64,000 nt of DNA from Lepeophtheirus salmonis (GCF_016086655.4 NC_052139.2:23626002-23690001), one strand, 5' to 3'; shown: positions 22,858 through 34,740, counted from the stretch's first letter. Program-made: numbers and translations. The notes: generated from the letters alone by a model not told the origin.

Positions 22858-23148
22858 AAATGATATTTTGAACTGCATATTACTAACCCTGCAATAGTGA
22901 TGCTGAAATGGTGCCTTCAGGCTTTCTAATTTCATCTCCGTAAGTATACAATTGTAATCTTCGATGCTGGTGTTGACAAATTTGAGAATAATTTGAGCAA
23001 AAGTTATGCTTTGAGGCATTTGATGAGTATTGTATCTCCTGTAGAGACCGTTCTCCTTGCTCCGAACCTCCCATTTTGCCTTTGACACACTGGTAGGTTG
23101 CAAGGAATGTCTTTGTACTACCTTGTCTCTATAAATCTTGACCTCGCT
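22858..23148 (-). other. Duplicated coding-like segment, copy 1 (possible exon)
   Basis: A minus-strand frame includes ITFAQIILKFVNTS, EDYNCILTEMK and LKAPFQHHYC. A diverged copy of the same sequence lies at 53187-53415 in the same orientation, and the frame's amino acids are largely kept there. The frame is preceded by a possible acceptor (pyrimidines then AG at about 23149). It is followed by CAGG|GTTAGT, a donor form also used in the GST gene of this window. No family is recognised. It may be a gene exon and a pseudo-copy, or a coding piece of an unknown transposon. Confidence 0.35.
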
Positions 23149-23336
23149 AACCTAAAAATACCAATTTAATTAGTATATATTAGGTGTGGGAATAAGTAGG
23201 AGAATTCTTTGCTTATGTTTACAATTGTACTACTGAAATCTATATTTTTTTGTTATTTGTTTTTAAAATGGTGTAGAAATAATATGGCAAGGATATTCTA
23301 AGATAAAGTATAAGAAATCAAAAAATAATTTGAGTT

Positions 23337-23625
23337 ATTTACATATTTGGCTAACAACCACCTGGTTTTGGGTCATCTCTCTGTTTCTATTTGGAAGAAG
23401 GTGGCGTGATACAATAAAAATAATTACGTGTGTAGTGTTGTTTACCAGTCCATATGTTTTATTCTATATTATTCAGAATGAACTCAATATAAACTTAAAA
23501 CGAGAAGACAATATGAGATATAATATTGTGTATTGTAATAAGTATGACGGACGTTTTAAAATCAAATTGTAATATTTATTGGTTAAAAAATTTGTAAATA
23601 AAGGTATAACTCAGCCTTTCATCTT
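23337..23625 (+). repeat. Dispersed repeat, copy C (3' module)
   Basis: About 290 bp aligns nearly end to end with 27900-28165. Shared landmarks are GATACAATA.AAATAA..ACG, CATATGTTTTATTCTATATT, GAATGAACTCAATAT.AACT and GACGTTTTAAAATCAAATTG. Identity by eye is around 85-90%. No conserved reading frame. Confidence 0.75.
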
Positions 23626-23629
23626 TTAA

Positions 23630-25110
23630 CCGATTTTGAGGACATTACAGTGGAGTCCTTTGAGGTGGGAAATTCAAATTTATAAAAAAGTTGTATTTAT
23701 CAATAATATCTAAGTTATGTATTCATTGATGAATATGTTATATAATACTATTTTATTTCATTAACAGAGAGAACTATTAGTGTAGGTTTTTAAAATCACA
23801 ATACAAAAATTAATTTTCTTTTTAAAATGGATGAAAAGTTTTTACTAAAAATAATAGGTCAGAATATACATTTACAAATAAATATAACCATTAGTAAAGC
23901 AAAAAAATCAATATAATAATAAGATTAATTGGATATTATGTTCCAATATTTCTATATGCTAGAAAGCAATTCAACTGTTTAGAGGAGGACTCCTAAGTCA
24001 ATTAATGAGTAATTGAAATTGCGTGTAAAGAATTTAATACAAATCTACATAAGTTATGAAATTGAAACGCTATTCAAATATTCTATTAGAAATCTACATA
24101 AGTTAAGAAGTCATTTATATTTTTAACCAAAAATCACTTAACAATTCCAAATAACTTTTTATATTCCATAGCAGAATATAATTTGTTTTCCAGACAAAAC
24201 AATGGAGAAAAGAGAGGCACCATTTCTTTGGAGTTCAAGACTCATCGTCTACTTGTTTTTCAATCACATACGCAACTCACAAGTAATTAAGAAATCACTA
24301 ACCAGTATGGTTAGTTTTAAAGTTTCCAGATTCTCCAATTTCCACAAACTCCACCTTATAAATGTAATTAATATCAATGTTATTAAGATGAGTTATTTCT
24401 ACACTATATTATGAGAGGGGGCGGGTTAATTCATGAAAATTCAATTATAACGAAACATTTAAGAACTCTTAACAATATTTTTTTAATTTCTGGCCAACCT
24501 TTCTACCCCGAAAATAACTTTTTCATCTATGAATGCGTATTTTTGTATATATTTTCAAGCCAATAGTATGAAAATTGTAAATTCCCTCATCATTAAAGTA
24601 TTTTAATGCTTACAGCAAATACTCCAGGAAATGATCCACCAAGGGGTCCATAAAGACGATATCCCTTTTACATGAAGTTGAAGAAAGGATCGGAACTCAG
24701 AGAAGGTATTGAATATCCAAATGTAAAAAAATATGAATTCCTTGGAACGGAGATGATGGGTGGATGTGGATGCATTTATCCGCATGCTTTTACTGAAGAT
24801 TCATCCAAATTCCATGAATTAAATGCATTTCCTCGCAGTTCAATACTTTCTTATTATTCTTCGGGTTAAACTATTAGTCTATTTATTCATGGGGCCATTC
24901 TAATTCAAATCAATCACTCAAAAATGGGACCATCTTTGCTTTTTTTCAAATTTGAACTTAAAATAAGTTAAAACTCAAAAATCCAAAATTTAGCCTTTGT
25001 TTTCCCCTGGTTCAGGATTTAGAGGATTTCCAAGTTTTGGTCTCGATGTCATCTACCCTATTTTGGTATTTTGATTGTGTTTGAAGATAGCACTTTATTT
25101 TAAAAACCAT
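23630..25110. other. AT-rich stretch without recognised gene
   Basis: Two overlapping ~65-residue frames near 24.6-24.87 kb have no recognisable domain. Nothing else is supported. Confidence 0.4.
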
Positions 25111-25119
25111 TTAATAGAT

Positions 25120-26450
25120 AATTACTTTATTCTTTATTTTTTATAAGACTTTCTATATTGTTTTTATTTGAAACAGACTCTCCATGTCTTCCCTTATCAA
25201 TTCCAAGAGCTTTAATTTTATCCTTAACCGAGCATTCCTGAATTTCAGAATCCTTCCCAAGAGTCCACTTCCCCATTGGGCGGATTTCTGTTTTCTTTTT
25301 ATTTAATTCAAAACCTGAAAATTTCTTGTACATTGAGAAGAACGTAAATACAAATTTTGATCCTCTTCTTGAACAGCAATTCCGAATTCCCTTCCACATG
25401 GATAGTTATATTATCGGCAAATATATCTAAGAAATGTTTTTTTCTTTTCAAAATTAACTCCAAGTCTAGAGTAGTTTCACCTAATATTTTGAACAAATTC
25501 CTTAATTGCAGCAATAAAAAGAAGTTGAGCCACCGGGGATCCCAGTCTACCCCTCCTTTGAAGAAGAATTGGAGCACTTTTAAAGCCATTCAAGGTGATT
25601 ATAGAAGTCACATTCAATAACAGTGCCCTCACCGAGTTAAAAAACGAGTGGGTAGTGAATGTGTGATAGAATAAGGATTTGTCGATGATAAATAGAATTA
25701 AATGCCTTACTGTAATCAATTGCAATTACAGCACCGAACATATTATTAGAACCTTATGGTTCTATCGTACATTGAATGTTGCGTGATATACCTGAAATCC
25801 TCCAGTTTTTCAAAAAAACCTTTCTGATTGTCTCCGACCCTTTTGTTGAGAATCGATTCTTTTTGCCTCGCAATAACACCCGAAAGGGCCCTATATGATA
25901 CGTTTAACACAATATCTCCAATAATTGGTATTAAAAGAATCCCTGCCTTTGACATTAATACTACTCGACCTTTAGAGACTGACTTTGGCAATTCCTCGAA
26001 TTTTTCTATAGATCTGCCCACTTTCAACCAGAAGGGAGTTATTTCTTCTCTAACAGGTTTTAAAAATACACCTCCCGCTCCATCGGTACCTGAGGTTTTA
26101 TTACCTTGAAATTTTTTTTAATATATTCATTTATATTAACGGATGTGAAAATTGGAGTATATATTCCCTTTTTTTCTAACTGAAATTTTCGGACTCCTTA
26201 TACCAACTAAGGATTGGAAAGAATCGTGAAATGCACGGAGGATATTTTTTTTAACACCTTTTTCTTCATATCATCTTCCGAAATTTCTGATATTCGATAA
26301 GTATTAACTAAGTCTGACGCGTGGCTTCTTAAAAAAAGGGACCCATTATCTAAAATATCACCCACATCTTTTTGAAACTGCATTTCCGCAGCCTCTTACA
26401 TATTTATATGATGATAATTTAATGATCCTATTGAACTTTTTAGTAGCTTG
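25120..26450 (-). pseudogene. Non-LTR retrotransposon reverse transcriptase, decayed
   Basis: Read down the minus strand there is a spacer block (NKTSGTDGAGGVFLKPV, like 'SPGxDGxPxEFFK') and then a palm region ending SYRALSGVIARQKESILNKR. Next comes GDNQKGFF, and motif A appears as IAIDYSKAFNSIYHRQI at about 25680-25730. After a degraded 'GxPQGS' block, motif C reads DIFADNITIHVEGNSE (Asn for the second Asp). Finally FSGFELNKKKTEIRPMGKW is the 'GLKLNxxKTE' block at about 25250-25310. The order is complete for an RT domain, but frames change several times. It is the same family style as 5.9-6.5 kb. Confidence 0.85.
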
Positions 26451-26459
26451 TTTGGTAGA

Positions 26460-27615
26460 AACATTTGAATCAAAAGAGTAAACTAGTCTAGTTTTCATGG
26501 TGCCATGAAACCTTTAAAAAAGTAAGTGCAAACCTCTGAACAGGTGTTTTTAGTGACTAAGGAACGATTAATAAAGAAAGTAAAAAGATTTTATAGTTTT
26601 GGATGAATAGTGAATGAGTATAACGTTCATTCATGAATTACTCCTTAACACATAGTGACAAATGATTAACACACGGAGAGTTCGAAAGAATATTTATTGG
26701 CAATGATACATTTTCTAATTTTTGGGAATTTTTGTAAATTATTGTTAAATGAAACATTACAATATTACTTACGAAAAATTGAATTATGACATGTATGCCT
26801 GAATAATGGGCAATTTTAAATCATACTTAACTAATTTTTAATTATTTGATATTTTACTAGACTATTCTTATGTTCTCACTTATAAGGAGCTCAATAAATA
26901 TTCAATACTTTTCTTTTTGGTTTCTCGCTTAAGTTCTTTACCGAAAATTATGTAGTCAAAAGGATTTATATAGAGTTTATATTTGATTGTTTAAGAAATT
27001 GTGACTGTTGAATATCCTATAAGAACCAACAATAAATTGTAATTTTGATACTGGTTAATATATAAAGATTATTATCTTTTATTTATAAAAATATATTTTA
27101 AGTGTGTGGGGGGGGCGGTGTTAATTAATGAATATGAGCAAATTTAATTTTAGTTTAACTTTTCTACTGACTACGTTTGTTTAAAATTGTTAAAAACGGC
27201 CGCTAAAATCCACCTGTTCCCCGAAAATTACTTTTTGTTCCATGAATCTGTTTTTTAAATAAATTTTCAATGTACGTACTATAATAAGAAGAAACTCACA
27301 AATGTCGTTATCAGGAAGGTCCCTTCATAATTACAATAATAGTCATAATATTTTAAGTGAAAAAAGTATTGTTTTAAGGTCAGAGGTCACAGAAAAAGTA
27401 AACTTCTTCTAATTTTTTATTTTAATGTTTGTATAAGGCTGTCTTATTTTTGAAGTGACCTATTAATTCGATTTTCTGTTGTATTTTGATGACAAAGTCA
27501 TCTTTGTAAAGTTTTATACAGCTTTTTTTTAGCTCTATAACGACATTCTCAGTTCTAAAGAGAATTAAATATTGTTGACACATGTCAAAATACGGATATG
27601 TATTTTTTGGAACGG
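26460..27615. other. AT-rich stretch without recognised gene
   Basis: No supported coding, RNA or element feature, apart from a short G run at about 27110. Confidence 0.45.
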
Positions 27616-27619
27616 TTTA

Positions 27620-28165
27620 TAATGTCTAACTGCCGACACCTAGGGACCGATTGTCATCTTGGAAACCTCATAATATCCCAAAATACACCTCGGATCTCAG
27701 ATTGTATATATACATTAAACTCTATCGCTACTGTCTTTCTAGACACCAAGGAACGCTTCTAATATACTGTAATACACCCCAGCCGATGGGTTGGGCATGT
27801 TAACTGCTGGGCCAAAGGAAAGTTCTATTTATCTACCAGTGCTTCCCTTAGCATCAAAAAAACTTTCCAATATCCAAAATACAACCTAGCCCTCATGGAT
27901 TGTGCAGGCCTTTTGGGCCTTTTTTGTGTCTCTTTTGGAGAAAGGTTGCATGATACAATAGAAATAACGACGTGAGCAGCGTAGTTTACCAGTTCATATG
28001 TTTTATTCTATATTATATAGAATGAACTCAATATGAACTAGAAACGAGAAAATAATATGACATATAATATTGTATATTATAAGAAGTTCGACTGACGTTT
28101 TAAAATCAAATTGTAATACTTATTTGTTAAAACACTTAAATAAAGGTATGACTTAACCTTTCACA
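27620..28165 (+). repeat. Dispersed repeat, copy D (longest copy)
   Basis: This copy combines the 5' module also seen at 7546-7745 and the 3' module also seen at 8945 and 23337. Inside the 5' module, short related units recur. AATATCCCAAAATACACCTC at about 27671, ATATACTGTAATACACCCCA at about 27759 and AATATCCAAAATACAACCTA at about 27869 suggest a tandem origin with units of roughly 85-110 bp. A similar unit stands alone near 53540. No coding potential is evident. Class unknown. Confidence 0.7.
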
Positions 28166-28169
28166 GTTC

Positions 28170-29925
28170 AGCGTAGATCAAGGTCCATATCTTTTACTCG
28201 GTATTTATTCTAGTGCACTCAATATGAAAATAAAAGAAAAAGAACATATTTAATATATAATTGTATATTTTTCGTTATTTCTTTCCCCTTACGCCTTCTC
28301 ATTTTTCATTCCTAAACTCAGCGGCTAGTTACAACTATAAACAGCTATAAAGATGCCAAAATATATTTAATAGTTTGTTTCTCTGTATTTTGTACTGTGG
28401 GCTCGAACTTTAGTGTCGTATCCCCTTCATGTTAATTATGATATAGCTTGGGGAAGAAGAAAAAAGGAAATTAATGATAAATTAAATTAATAAATAATAG
28501 TGAAAAAGGATAAGCCTATGAGTAAAATTATTTTGAGGAACATAGGCTCTAATCTCATATCCTGTAATAGAAAAAAAAAACATAAGAAAGAGTTGCATGT
28601 TCAACAATACGGTTGGTGATGGGGGTTCCTCACGATTTCTTATTTAGTCCTGCTCTTTTTTATTAAATTTTGTCTGTGGTCAAACTCATCGCTTCTGTAG
28701 TTGGGGTCACTTTTTCTTTTATTTATACTTTCATATAATATATCTTGTGGGGGCTGTGAAATGTAGTACAGTAGCTTCTTCTCGTCTCTTGACGAAATTG
28801 ACATGTTTTTTACACTATTTTATTGTGAAATATCATTTCTTTCCTGTGAAAAGAGGTTAAACAATAGAAAAAAAATTATCTGTGTGCTCCCTGACATATT
28901 AGTAGCTATTTCTTTCCTTGGTCCTTCCATTCAGGGAGTTGTATCTTGGGTGGCTCAGTAGAATCAAGGTCGTTTGGAAGAAGGATTTAATTATTCAAAT
29001 TTCCGACTAGTAATAATATAAATATTGTTTTACAAAAATACTTTACAATGAAAATGCAGGGATATTGCAAATTAATAGAAAAATAATGATACACAATCAG
29101 ATTAATTGAATTTATAGCTTTGTATCATTTAAGTATCTTTAACGTTTAAACATTGTTGATAAATAAAATTAAATCTTTGGTACAAGCCAGAAAATAAAGT
29201 GAAAGTTATCAATTAGCTCAGTTTCCAGTGAGGAAACAATAAGCTAATTCTGTAGGTTAATTAATGCCCAAAACTTGTGTTTCAAATATTATTGAAATGG
29301 ACAACAGGGGTTTGGATTAATTCATAAGACTTGATATATAACTTTCTACTGTTAATGATTTCTATTATTTATTTCCAGGATGTTGAATTTCAACAAACAC
29401 AAAAATAACAACAGTCAAAGATACGACTTTATACATAGTAGTACTATGTGTGATGTTACTAGTTATCAACTTTTCGCTGACTTACCATTGTAACTCTTTA
29501 ACAAATCCTTTTATTTATACTCCGTCTTCTATGAGCACACACCAATGATTAATCAGGTTTTAAAAAAAATTGAACCTATTTAGATGAGATTGTTTACTAC
29601 TCATGAATAAAATAATAATAATAGCTGCTAAAGAAAAGAAAATAAATTCTTCAAATTCCCAATTCCAAAAAAATGTGGTATCCAAAAAAATCACAGGATT
29701 CTTGTTTAAATCAGTCCTAGGTAGAGAGTGGGGTTATATATGTACAGGGAGGGTAGCAAAGCTTGGACCGCTAATTAATGTTTATTTTTTCATTACTAGG
29801 AACAGGTTTAGCGATCATTTTTTGATATTTTGGTTCCATCAACCTTCTTGAATAGCAAACTAATTAAATCAATTAGGTATTTCATCATCATGAACGAGTA
29901 ACAAGTAAAAAGGCAGAACATATCC
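28170..29925. other. AT-rich stretch without recognised gene
   Basis: I see no domain, RNA gene or repeat boundary. Short frames are AT-driven. Confidence 0.45.
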
Positions 29926-29929
29926 GATC

Positions 29930-30900
29930 TGTGTTTCATTGGAGTTGATCTTATAAAGATTTCGGACAGTGTTAAGTGTTCTACGAGGCTTGTTTTTAAG
30001 ATTAAAAAAAAGAAAAAAAAAAGAATGGTGAACACATTCCAGGATGCGAGGAAGTAGAGAGCATAATTTAAAGATGGATACGAAGCTTTTGTTAAGTTTA
30101 GACAAGAATATAAGGGAGGATCCCAATATGTCGATGAATCGCCTCACTCACGACATCTCTGTGGCTCTTAAGACGATCAAAAGGGATTTAAAGGGCAATT
30201 TGTGATTATTTTCTTTTGCAAGGGCCCCACACCACCTTCTAACAGAAGTTATGAAAAGCCAGGAGGCTCCAGAGGTGCAAGAAAATCCTCACATGATATC
30301 TAGGCAAATGATTCAAGTTTGAAAATTTTCTAAGACAAGAAGATTTTCACAGTTGATCAATTCCACAACAACCAGAACGACATCTGGCAACGAGAATACT
30401 AAATACACCAAATGTCCGTCCTAAATAATGGTCTTTGGCGTTGCAGGCACAGATGAAAGAAGATTCGTCCGTTCTTTTTCAAGGATGGACAGAAAATCAA
30501 CCAGAAGAACTCTTAAAAGGTTCTTAGGTACATCATCTTGCTATGGCTGAATACCAATTACATAGAGAGTAACTAAGTTTTGAATCTGGATGGATCTCCC
30601 TCTTATTCCTAGTGCCAAAAGTTATGCGCAGATAATATGGCACCATTGTGGTCCAAAGAGGTGTGGCCCTCTTCCTCACCAGAATTGAACCTACTGGACG
30701 TTCTTATAGGGAGCACTTTGATGAGGGAAACTAACAGGACCTCACACCCAAATATGGACTCAATGAAGTCTTCTATAATGGATGCATGGGAGAACTTATA
30801 AGAAAAGTTTTCATCAACTCCTGCATGTCTTTCAAGGACATATAAAGGCTGTTATTGAAAATCAAGTCGACCATATTGAGTGAAAAAAGTTTTGCAAAAA
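29930..30900 (+). pseudogene. Mariner-family transposase, nearly full-length but broken
   Basis: Plus-strand frames give most of a mariner transposase in order. They start with a degraded helix-turn-helix (KCSTRLVFKIKKKKKNGEHI). A linker follows (DKNIREDPNMSMNRLTHDIS, the usual 'DPsxSmrxlA' block) and then the first aspartate region KIFTVDQFHNNQNDIWQ. Next are KVLRYIILLWLNTNYIESN, NLDGSPSYS (second aspartate block) and the third aspartate region WPSSSPELNLLDV, where the catalytic 'PDLN' reads PELN. The end is RETNRTSHPNMDSMKSSIMD. Stops and frameshifts throughout rule out activity. Terminal inverted repeats are not clear. Confidence 0.85.
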
Positions 30901-31289
30901 AACCTTGTCTACATGTTTTGTTAATATTAATTTTTTGCATGCTATTGAAAATATAAAATTACTGATATATTTCTAAATCCATCTCTCGAATCCAAGTTTT
31001 GCTGCCCTAACTGTACTATTAAGACATTTTGGTCTAGACCAAAATTTTTAATTTAATTTATAGCTATAGGTAGGTTTTGGCTTTTAATAATATATGAAAT
31101 GAATACAGTAGACTTAGTTAAGGTCTCCTATTTTATGTCCTAGCGAAGCCATATATTTACTATCATACACAATTGTTTTACTCGAAACCAGTTGGAAGAA
31201 AAGAACACAAATTAAAACAAAATTGTTTTATACTTTACTAAATATCCATTTGCAATACTTCGTCATCTTCGAATTTTAATACCGGATTG

Positions 31290-31990
31290 TAACTGTAAAT
31301 TGTGAAGATAACAAGTGAAGATAAGGAGCTTGCAAAGACGATACACCTGGAAAACCAGTCTGTCACCTGCTGGAGTCTTCGCTACTATGCCGTACACACT
31401 GTATCTGTAGAGATGGTCAGAATCATGAAGACCCTCATAATAATGAGAAAAGATAAAATACATTGTCAAGTTCAACAGCAACTTATCTGCTCAACAGTGT
31501 CTCTAGTCACAAATTTTTTTTCGTCACTAAACTAGTGAAGACACTCGTAAGACACATATTTAGCTTGTCAAATGAACTTCAAGGCAGAAAAGTTGACTTA
31601 ACAAAGGCCCGAAAACAAGTCAACCTAATGATTAGGACTCGTAAAGATCTTAAGAATGAGAAACACTTTGAATCAATCTGGAAACTTGCTGAGTTGAAGC
31701 TGTCTGAGCTGAAATCACAAGCTGACCAGGAAAACTCAATTGATTTGGACTTCAAGGAGACAAAGATTCCAAGGAGAGTAAAGTGGATTGGAACAACTGA
31801 ATCCTACCTCTGTTAAACATATTTCGATGTTGCAATCAATAAGATTGTATCCCTCGTCCTCTTGAACATGGATGGTGGACAAGGTGTTCCACGAAGACAT
31901 ATACAGTTTGATGGACGCCTTTGCGTCAATGAAAGAGAGAATAAACTTTTTCTTCTAAGATATGATAAACAGCACATACTTTTTTCTTTA
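31290..31990 (+). pseudogene. hAT-like transposase (DUF4371/ZMYM-type) fragment
   Basis: A frame with LENQSVTCWSLRYYAVHTV resembles the 'L..TRWSSR..A' block of hAT-derived proteins. It leads into the 31463-31816 frame with SVSSHKFFFVTKLVKTLVRH, FSLSNELQGRKVDLTKARKQ and an EKHFESIWKLAEL segment. That frame ends in KIPRRVKW and then, after a stop, TYFDVAINKIV. This order (helical region, 'LSxxLQxxxxDLxxA', 'LPRR', 'yy....Dxii') fits the C-terminal half of hAT-type elements with a DUF4371 domain. The N-terminal zinc finger and the final dimerisation motif were not found. Confidence 0.55.
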
Positions 31991-32379
31991 TTTATTTTAC
32001 ATGTGAGTTAAGAACATTAAGACTTGTGAACATAATCTACAATCTTTTCTGTCGATGTAACCGTTATACAGTCCATTATAATTTTGTTCATTAACATCAT
32101 CAGTTATTCTTTTCTAAGTACTTAACAAAGTTTAAATTGTTTGACTTAATTTTATATTTCAGAACTTTTGCTCTCATCTTCGCCTCATGCATTTTATACT
32201 CCTTCCTTTCTGAAAAGATTGGCATTGACTTTTCGTCTAGAGTTTTTCTTTTTGATTTGATTTTTCCCAATGTTTGCCTGAAAAAATTATCGGTCAAACA
32301 GTCCATTACACTATATTTTTGCAAAGTATAATCTGTGCTGTAGCAATTGTCTTGTTTCTATATCCCACGTTCACCACCA

Positions 32380-32720
32380 AAAATCAATTTTTCACCCTTG
32401 TAAAGCGGATCAAAAAATCTTCCTGTCAATTTTCACTTTTCTTTCTTTACAATAAGAGGGTATGCTACGATTTGCTGACTCCAAAATGTTGTCTGCGTTG
32501 TTGTTCTGAAGAGAGAGAAACTGGCTCTGCTGAAGCTCAATGATTTCATCAATATATTCATCGTTCAGTTCTGCGTTTGCGAGACTAAAGGTGAAAGGCT
32601 GTCTCACCGATACCAGATAAGACCCTGTCGTGGGAAGTACCCTAGAGAGACATTGCAAACTCTTTTAAGTGCATGGAAATTGCTTGGTTCAGCTCTCCAG
32701 GTACTGAAATGTCTCCAATT
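32380..32720 (-). pseudogene. hAT-like (ZBED5-type) transposase C-terminal fragment
   Basis: The minus-strand frames give LNQAISMHLKEFAMSL, VSVRQPFTFSLANAELNDEY and IDEIIELQQSQ, followed in the next frame by TTTQTTFWSQQIVAYPLIVK. The 'NPF/QPF', 'eLqxDxxlk' and 'FWxxxxxxYPxi' arrangement resembles the C-terminal region of ZBED5/GTF2IRD2-like hAT proteins. It is truncated before the 'SxCExxFS' motif, and frames shift at least once. The identification rests on a few short motifs. Confidence 0.45.
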
Positions 32721-32769
32721 CCAGCCATATCTCTGATCCTGTTAACACAGTCTTCCAACTGGATTGTAC

Positions 32770-33021
32770 CTCTCCAATTTGTATGGTTCCTGGAACAAGA
32801 CACTCTGCCCTCCTCCAGCCCCAACTTAAAAGTCATGGATTACTCTATGTGGCCCCTTCTTGAGAGCAGAGTGTTGCCCCAGCAAGAATTTCAGGGACCT
32901 GAAGGCCAAACTGGTGACTGCCTGATACTCCATCCCCATAGACATGGTGCGTACAGCATGCAAGTCCTTTCTAGACAGACTTTGGACTGTGCTCAAGGCT
33001 AAGGGTGACCATTTCGAATGA
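32770..33021 (+). pseudogene. Mariner-family transposase C-terminal fragment
   Basis: The frame reads LPSSSPNLKVMDYSMWPLLE, the third catalytic block (usual 'PPSSPDLNPMDY', here Asn in place of the catalytic Asp). After a one-base shift it continues RDLKAKLVTA, then RTACKSFLDRLWTVLKAKGD, which ends the protein at 33021. This is a clean mariner C-terminus. The rest of the element is missing: the sequence upstream belongs to a hAT-like fragment on the other strand. Confidence 0.8.
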
Positions 33022-33907
33022 AAGTTATAACATATATTTTTTGATATTTTTTTGACCTGTGTCTTTAATTATATACAATTTATGTAATTATTTGTATAAA
33101 TAGTACTTTAATAAACATTTAACAGAACTTTCTTTGGGCCTTGTAGAACGATTAACATTGACATCTATTAAATTTATATCCTTAAAATTACTTATATTAT
33201 ATGTTATACAATGAGTAATTAAAAACTTATTGCTAAAACTTAAGGGGTATTAGTAGTTTACGTGTGAATTGATAAGTCAAACTATATTGAAGATAACGTA
33301 AATTTTGCGACATAAAGCTCAGAAAGTATGTGAAAAAAACCAAAAAAAATATCAAGATATTTGAACACTTTGAAAAGAATTGCTAGGTCTTATGAAACTT
33401 TTAGGAAGTAATTGTTTTGAATTTGAATTTTACACTCTTGACTTAATTTTTAGTTATTTTATTTTGTAAATATTTTATAATTTATGCTCGTTTTTCTCGT
33501 CACATTCTATTTTTATCAATGTTGATAAATGAAACACGTAGTGAGAGATTTTTATATAGAAATAGATATACTAATTATGAGTAAAAATAAAATATGTATT
33601 CATCCTATCATTCTGCAAATAGGTACAACAAAAAGACTTATAATTATCTTAAAGAAATTGCACATCCACATGCTCGAATCTATGGATCATACCCAAGTGT
33701 TTATTCGAGAAAAAAAAACCGGATATCAGACAAACACCATGCACGCCATTTGAAGCAAAGATACCTTTGAGACCATTCAAACAGACGTTCTTCGTTATTT
33801 GTAAATCCAGATACAACTTAAGTTACAGGTGCGAAAATGAGAGCCTACATTTTAGATGAGACGAAAATACGGAAACTCTTCAGATATGTTTTGCAAGAGA
33901 TAGGACC

Positions 33908-34162
33908 TGTTGCGTCTTGACGAGGGAGAGACACAAACTTATTTATAATAGGAGAGATCCAGGATGACCGAGAGAAATGAGGAGAAGAAATGACGTGGAG
34001 GAATAAAGCTACACAGTTTATATGCTCATGTGTATTCTAACTATACTCTAATATATTTACAAAAGACGAGACTATTTATAATACGTAAAACACAGTACTT
34101 ATAATACAAAGACGAATATACAAGAAGATAAAAACATGTAAGGAAATATTAAATACATAACA
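33908..34162 (-). mobile_element. LTR of a retrotransposon (minus strand)
   Basis: On the minus strand the segment begins TGTTATGTATTT and ends AAGACGCAACA, with perfect TGTT...AACA ends, 255 bp. It contains TATTATAAATAGTC, a TATA-like box, at about 34069-34082. A G-rich polypurine run lies immediately before it, and the C-terminal pol frame lies upstream. After the LTR the sequence reads GGTCCTATCTC, which could be a primer-binding site or chance. The LTR call is well supported by the arrangement, although only one copy is in the window. Confidence 0.7.
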
Positions 34163-34176
34163 TCACCCCCCCAAGC
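34163..34176 (-). other. Polypurine tract of LTR element
   Basis: The minus strand reads TGGGGGGGTGA immediately upstream of the TGTTATG LTR start, as expected for a plus-strand primer site. Confidence 0.55.
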
Positions 34177-34740
34177 ACCAAAGCCATGGCGGTGCTTACA
34201 CAGGTTCCTCTCCATGAACAGCAGCCTATAGATCCGCTCCATCCATGTCCAGGCGTGGACAAAACATTCTTCCTTGTACTGCAAAAGTTTATCTCCATAG
34301 ACGTGCCGTGCTCTCAGCACGCGCACCGGAGAAAGGAGGACAATACTCCTCATAAAGGTTTTAAGGATCCGAGCACCTTGCTCGTCCCTGGGAGAAATAA
34401 CATTCACCCTTGTTGAGGTTTTAAGGACCCGAGCACCCTGCTCGTCCCTGGGAGAAATAACATTCACCCTTGTTGAGGTTTTAAGGACCCGAGCATCCTG
34501 CTCGTCCCTGAGAGAAATAACATTCACCCTTGTTGAGGTTTTAAGGACCCGAGCACCCTGCTCGTCCCTGGGAGACATCTTGTTCGATGTACCCTCATCC
34601 AACTCGGGATGATCCAGAAGAGAGACCGTTCCACATCCATTAGCCAATGATGTGAACGGGAGAGTAGGAACAGTAGAGAACCAAAATTGTGTAGGAATAA
34701 ATCCATTTTTAATTATGTGGTCCCTGACCCGGACACACAC
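34176..34740 (-). pseudogene. LTR retrotransposon pol C-terminus with 20-aa repeats
   Basis: The open frame starts VCVRVRDHIIKNGFIPTQFW, resembling the start of an integrase C-terminal barrel ('G..VRVRD'). A short segment (LLDHPELDEG) follows, then nearly four copies of a 20-residue unit beginning SPRDEQGARVLKTSTRVNVI. It closes with a basic segment and FGAWGGDVM, where the reading runs through the polypurine tract into the LTR. It is the 3' end of pol from a probably gypsy-like element. The matching RT lies at 35290-36130 on the same strand, so both may be one element with the RNase H and integrase core deleted. Confidence 0.55.
34358..34576. repeat. Tandem repeat, 60-bp unit, ~3.65 copies
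   Basis: Units begin at 34358, 34418, 34478 and 34538 with GGTTTTAAGGAYCCGAGCAY. The unit is exactly 60 bp, and copies differ at only one to four bases each. Because 60 is divisible by three, the array stays in frame within the minus-strand pol-like reading frame and adds a 20-residue repeat. Confidence 0.95.
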
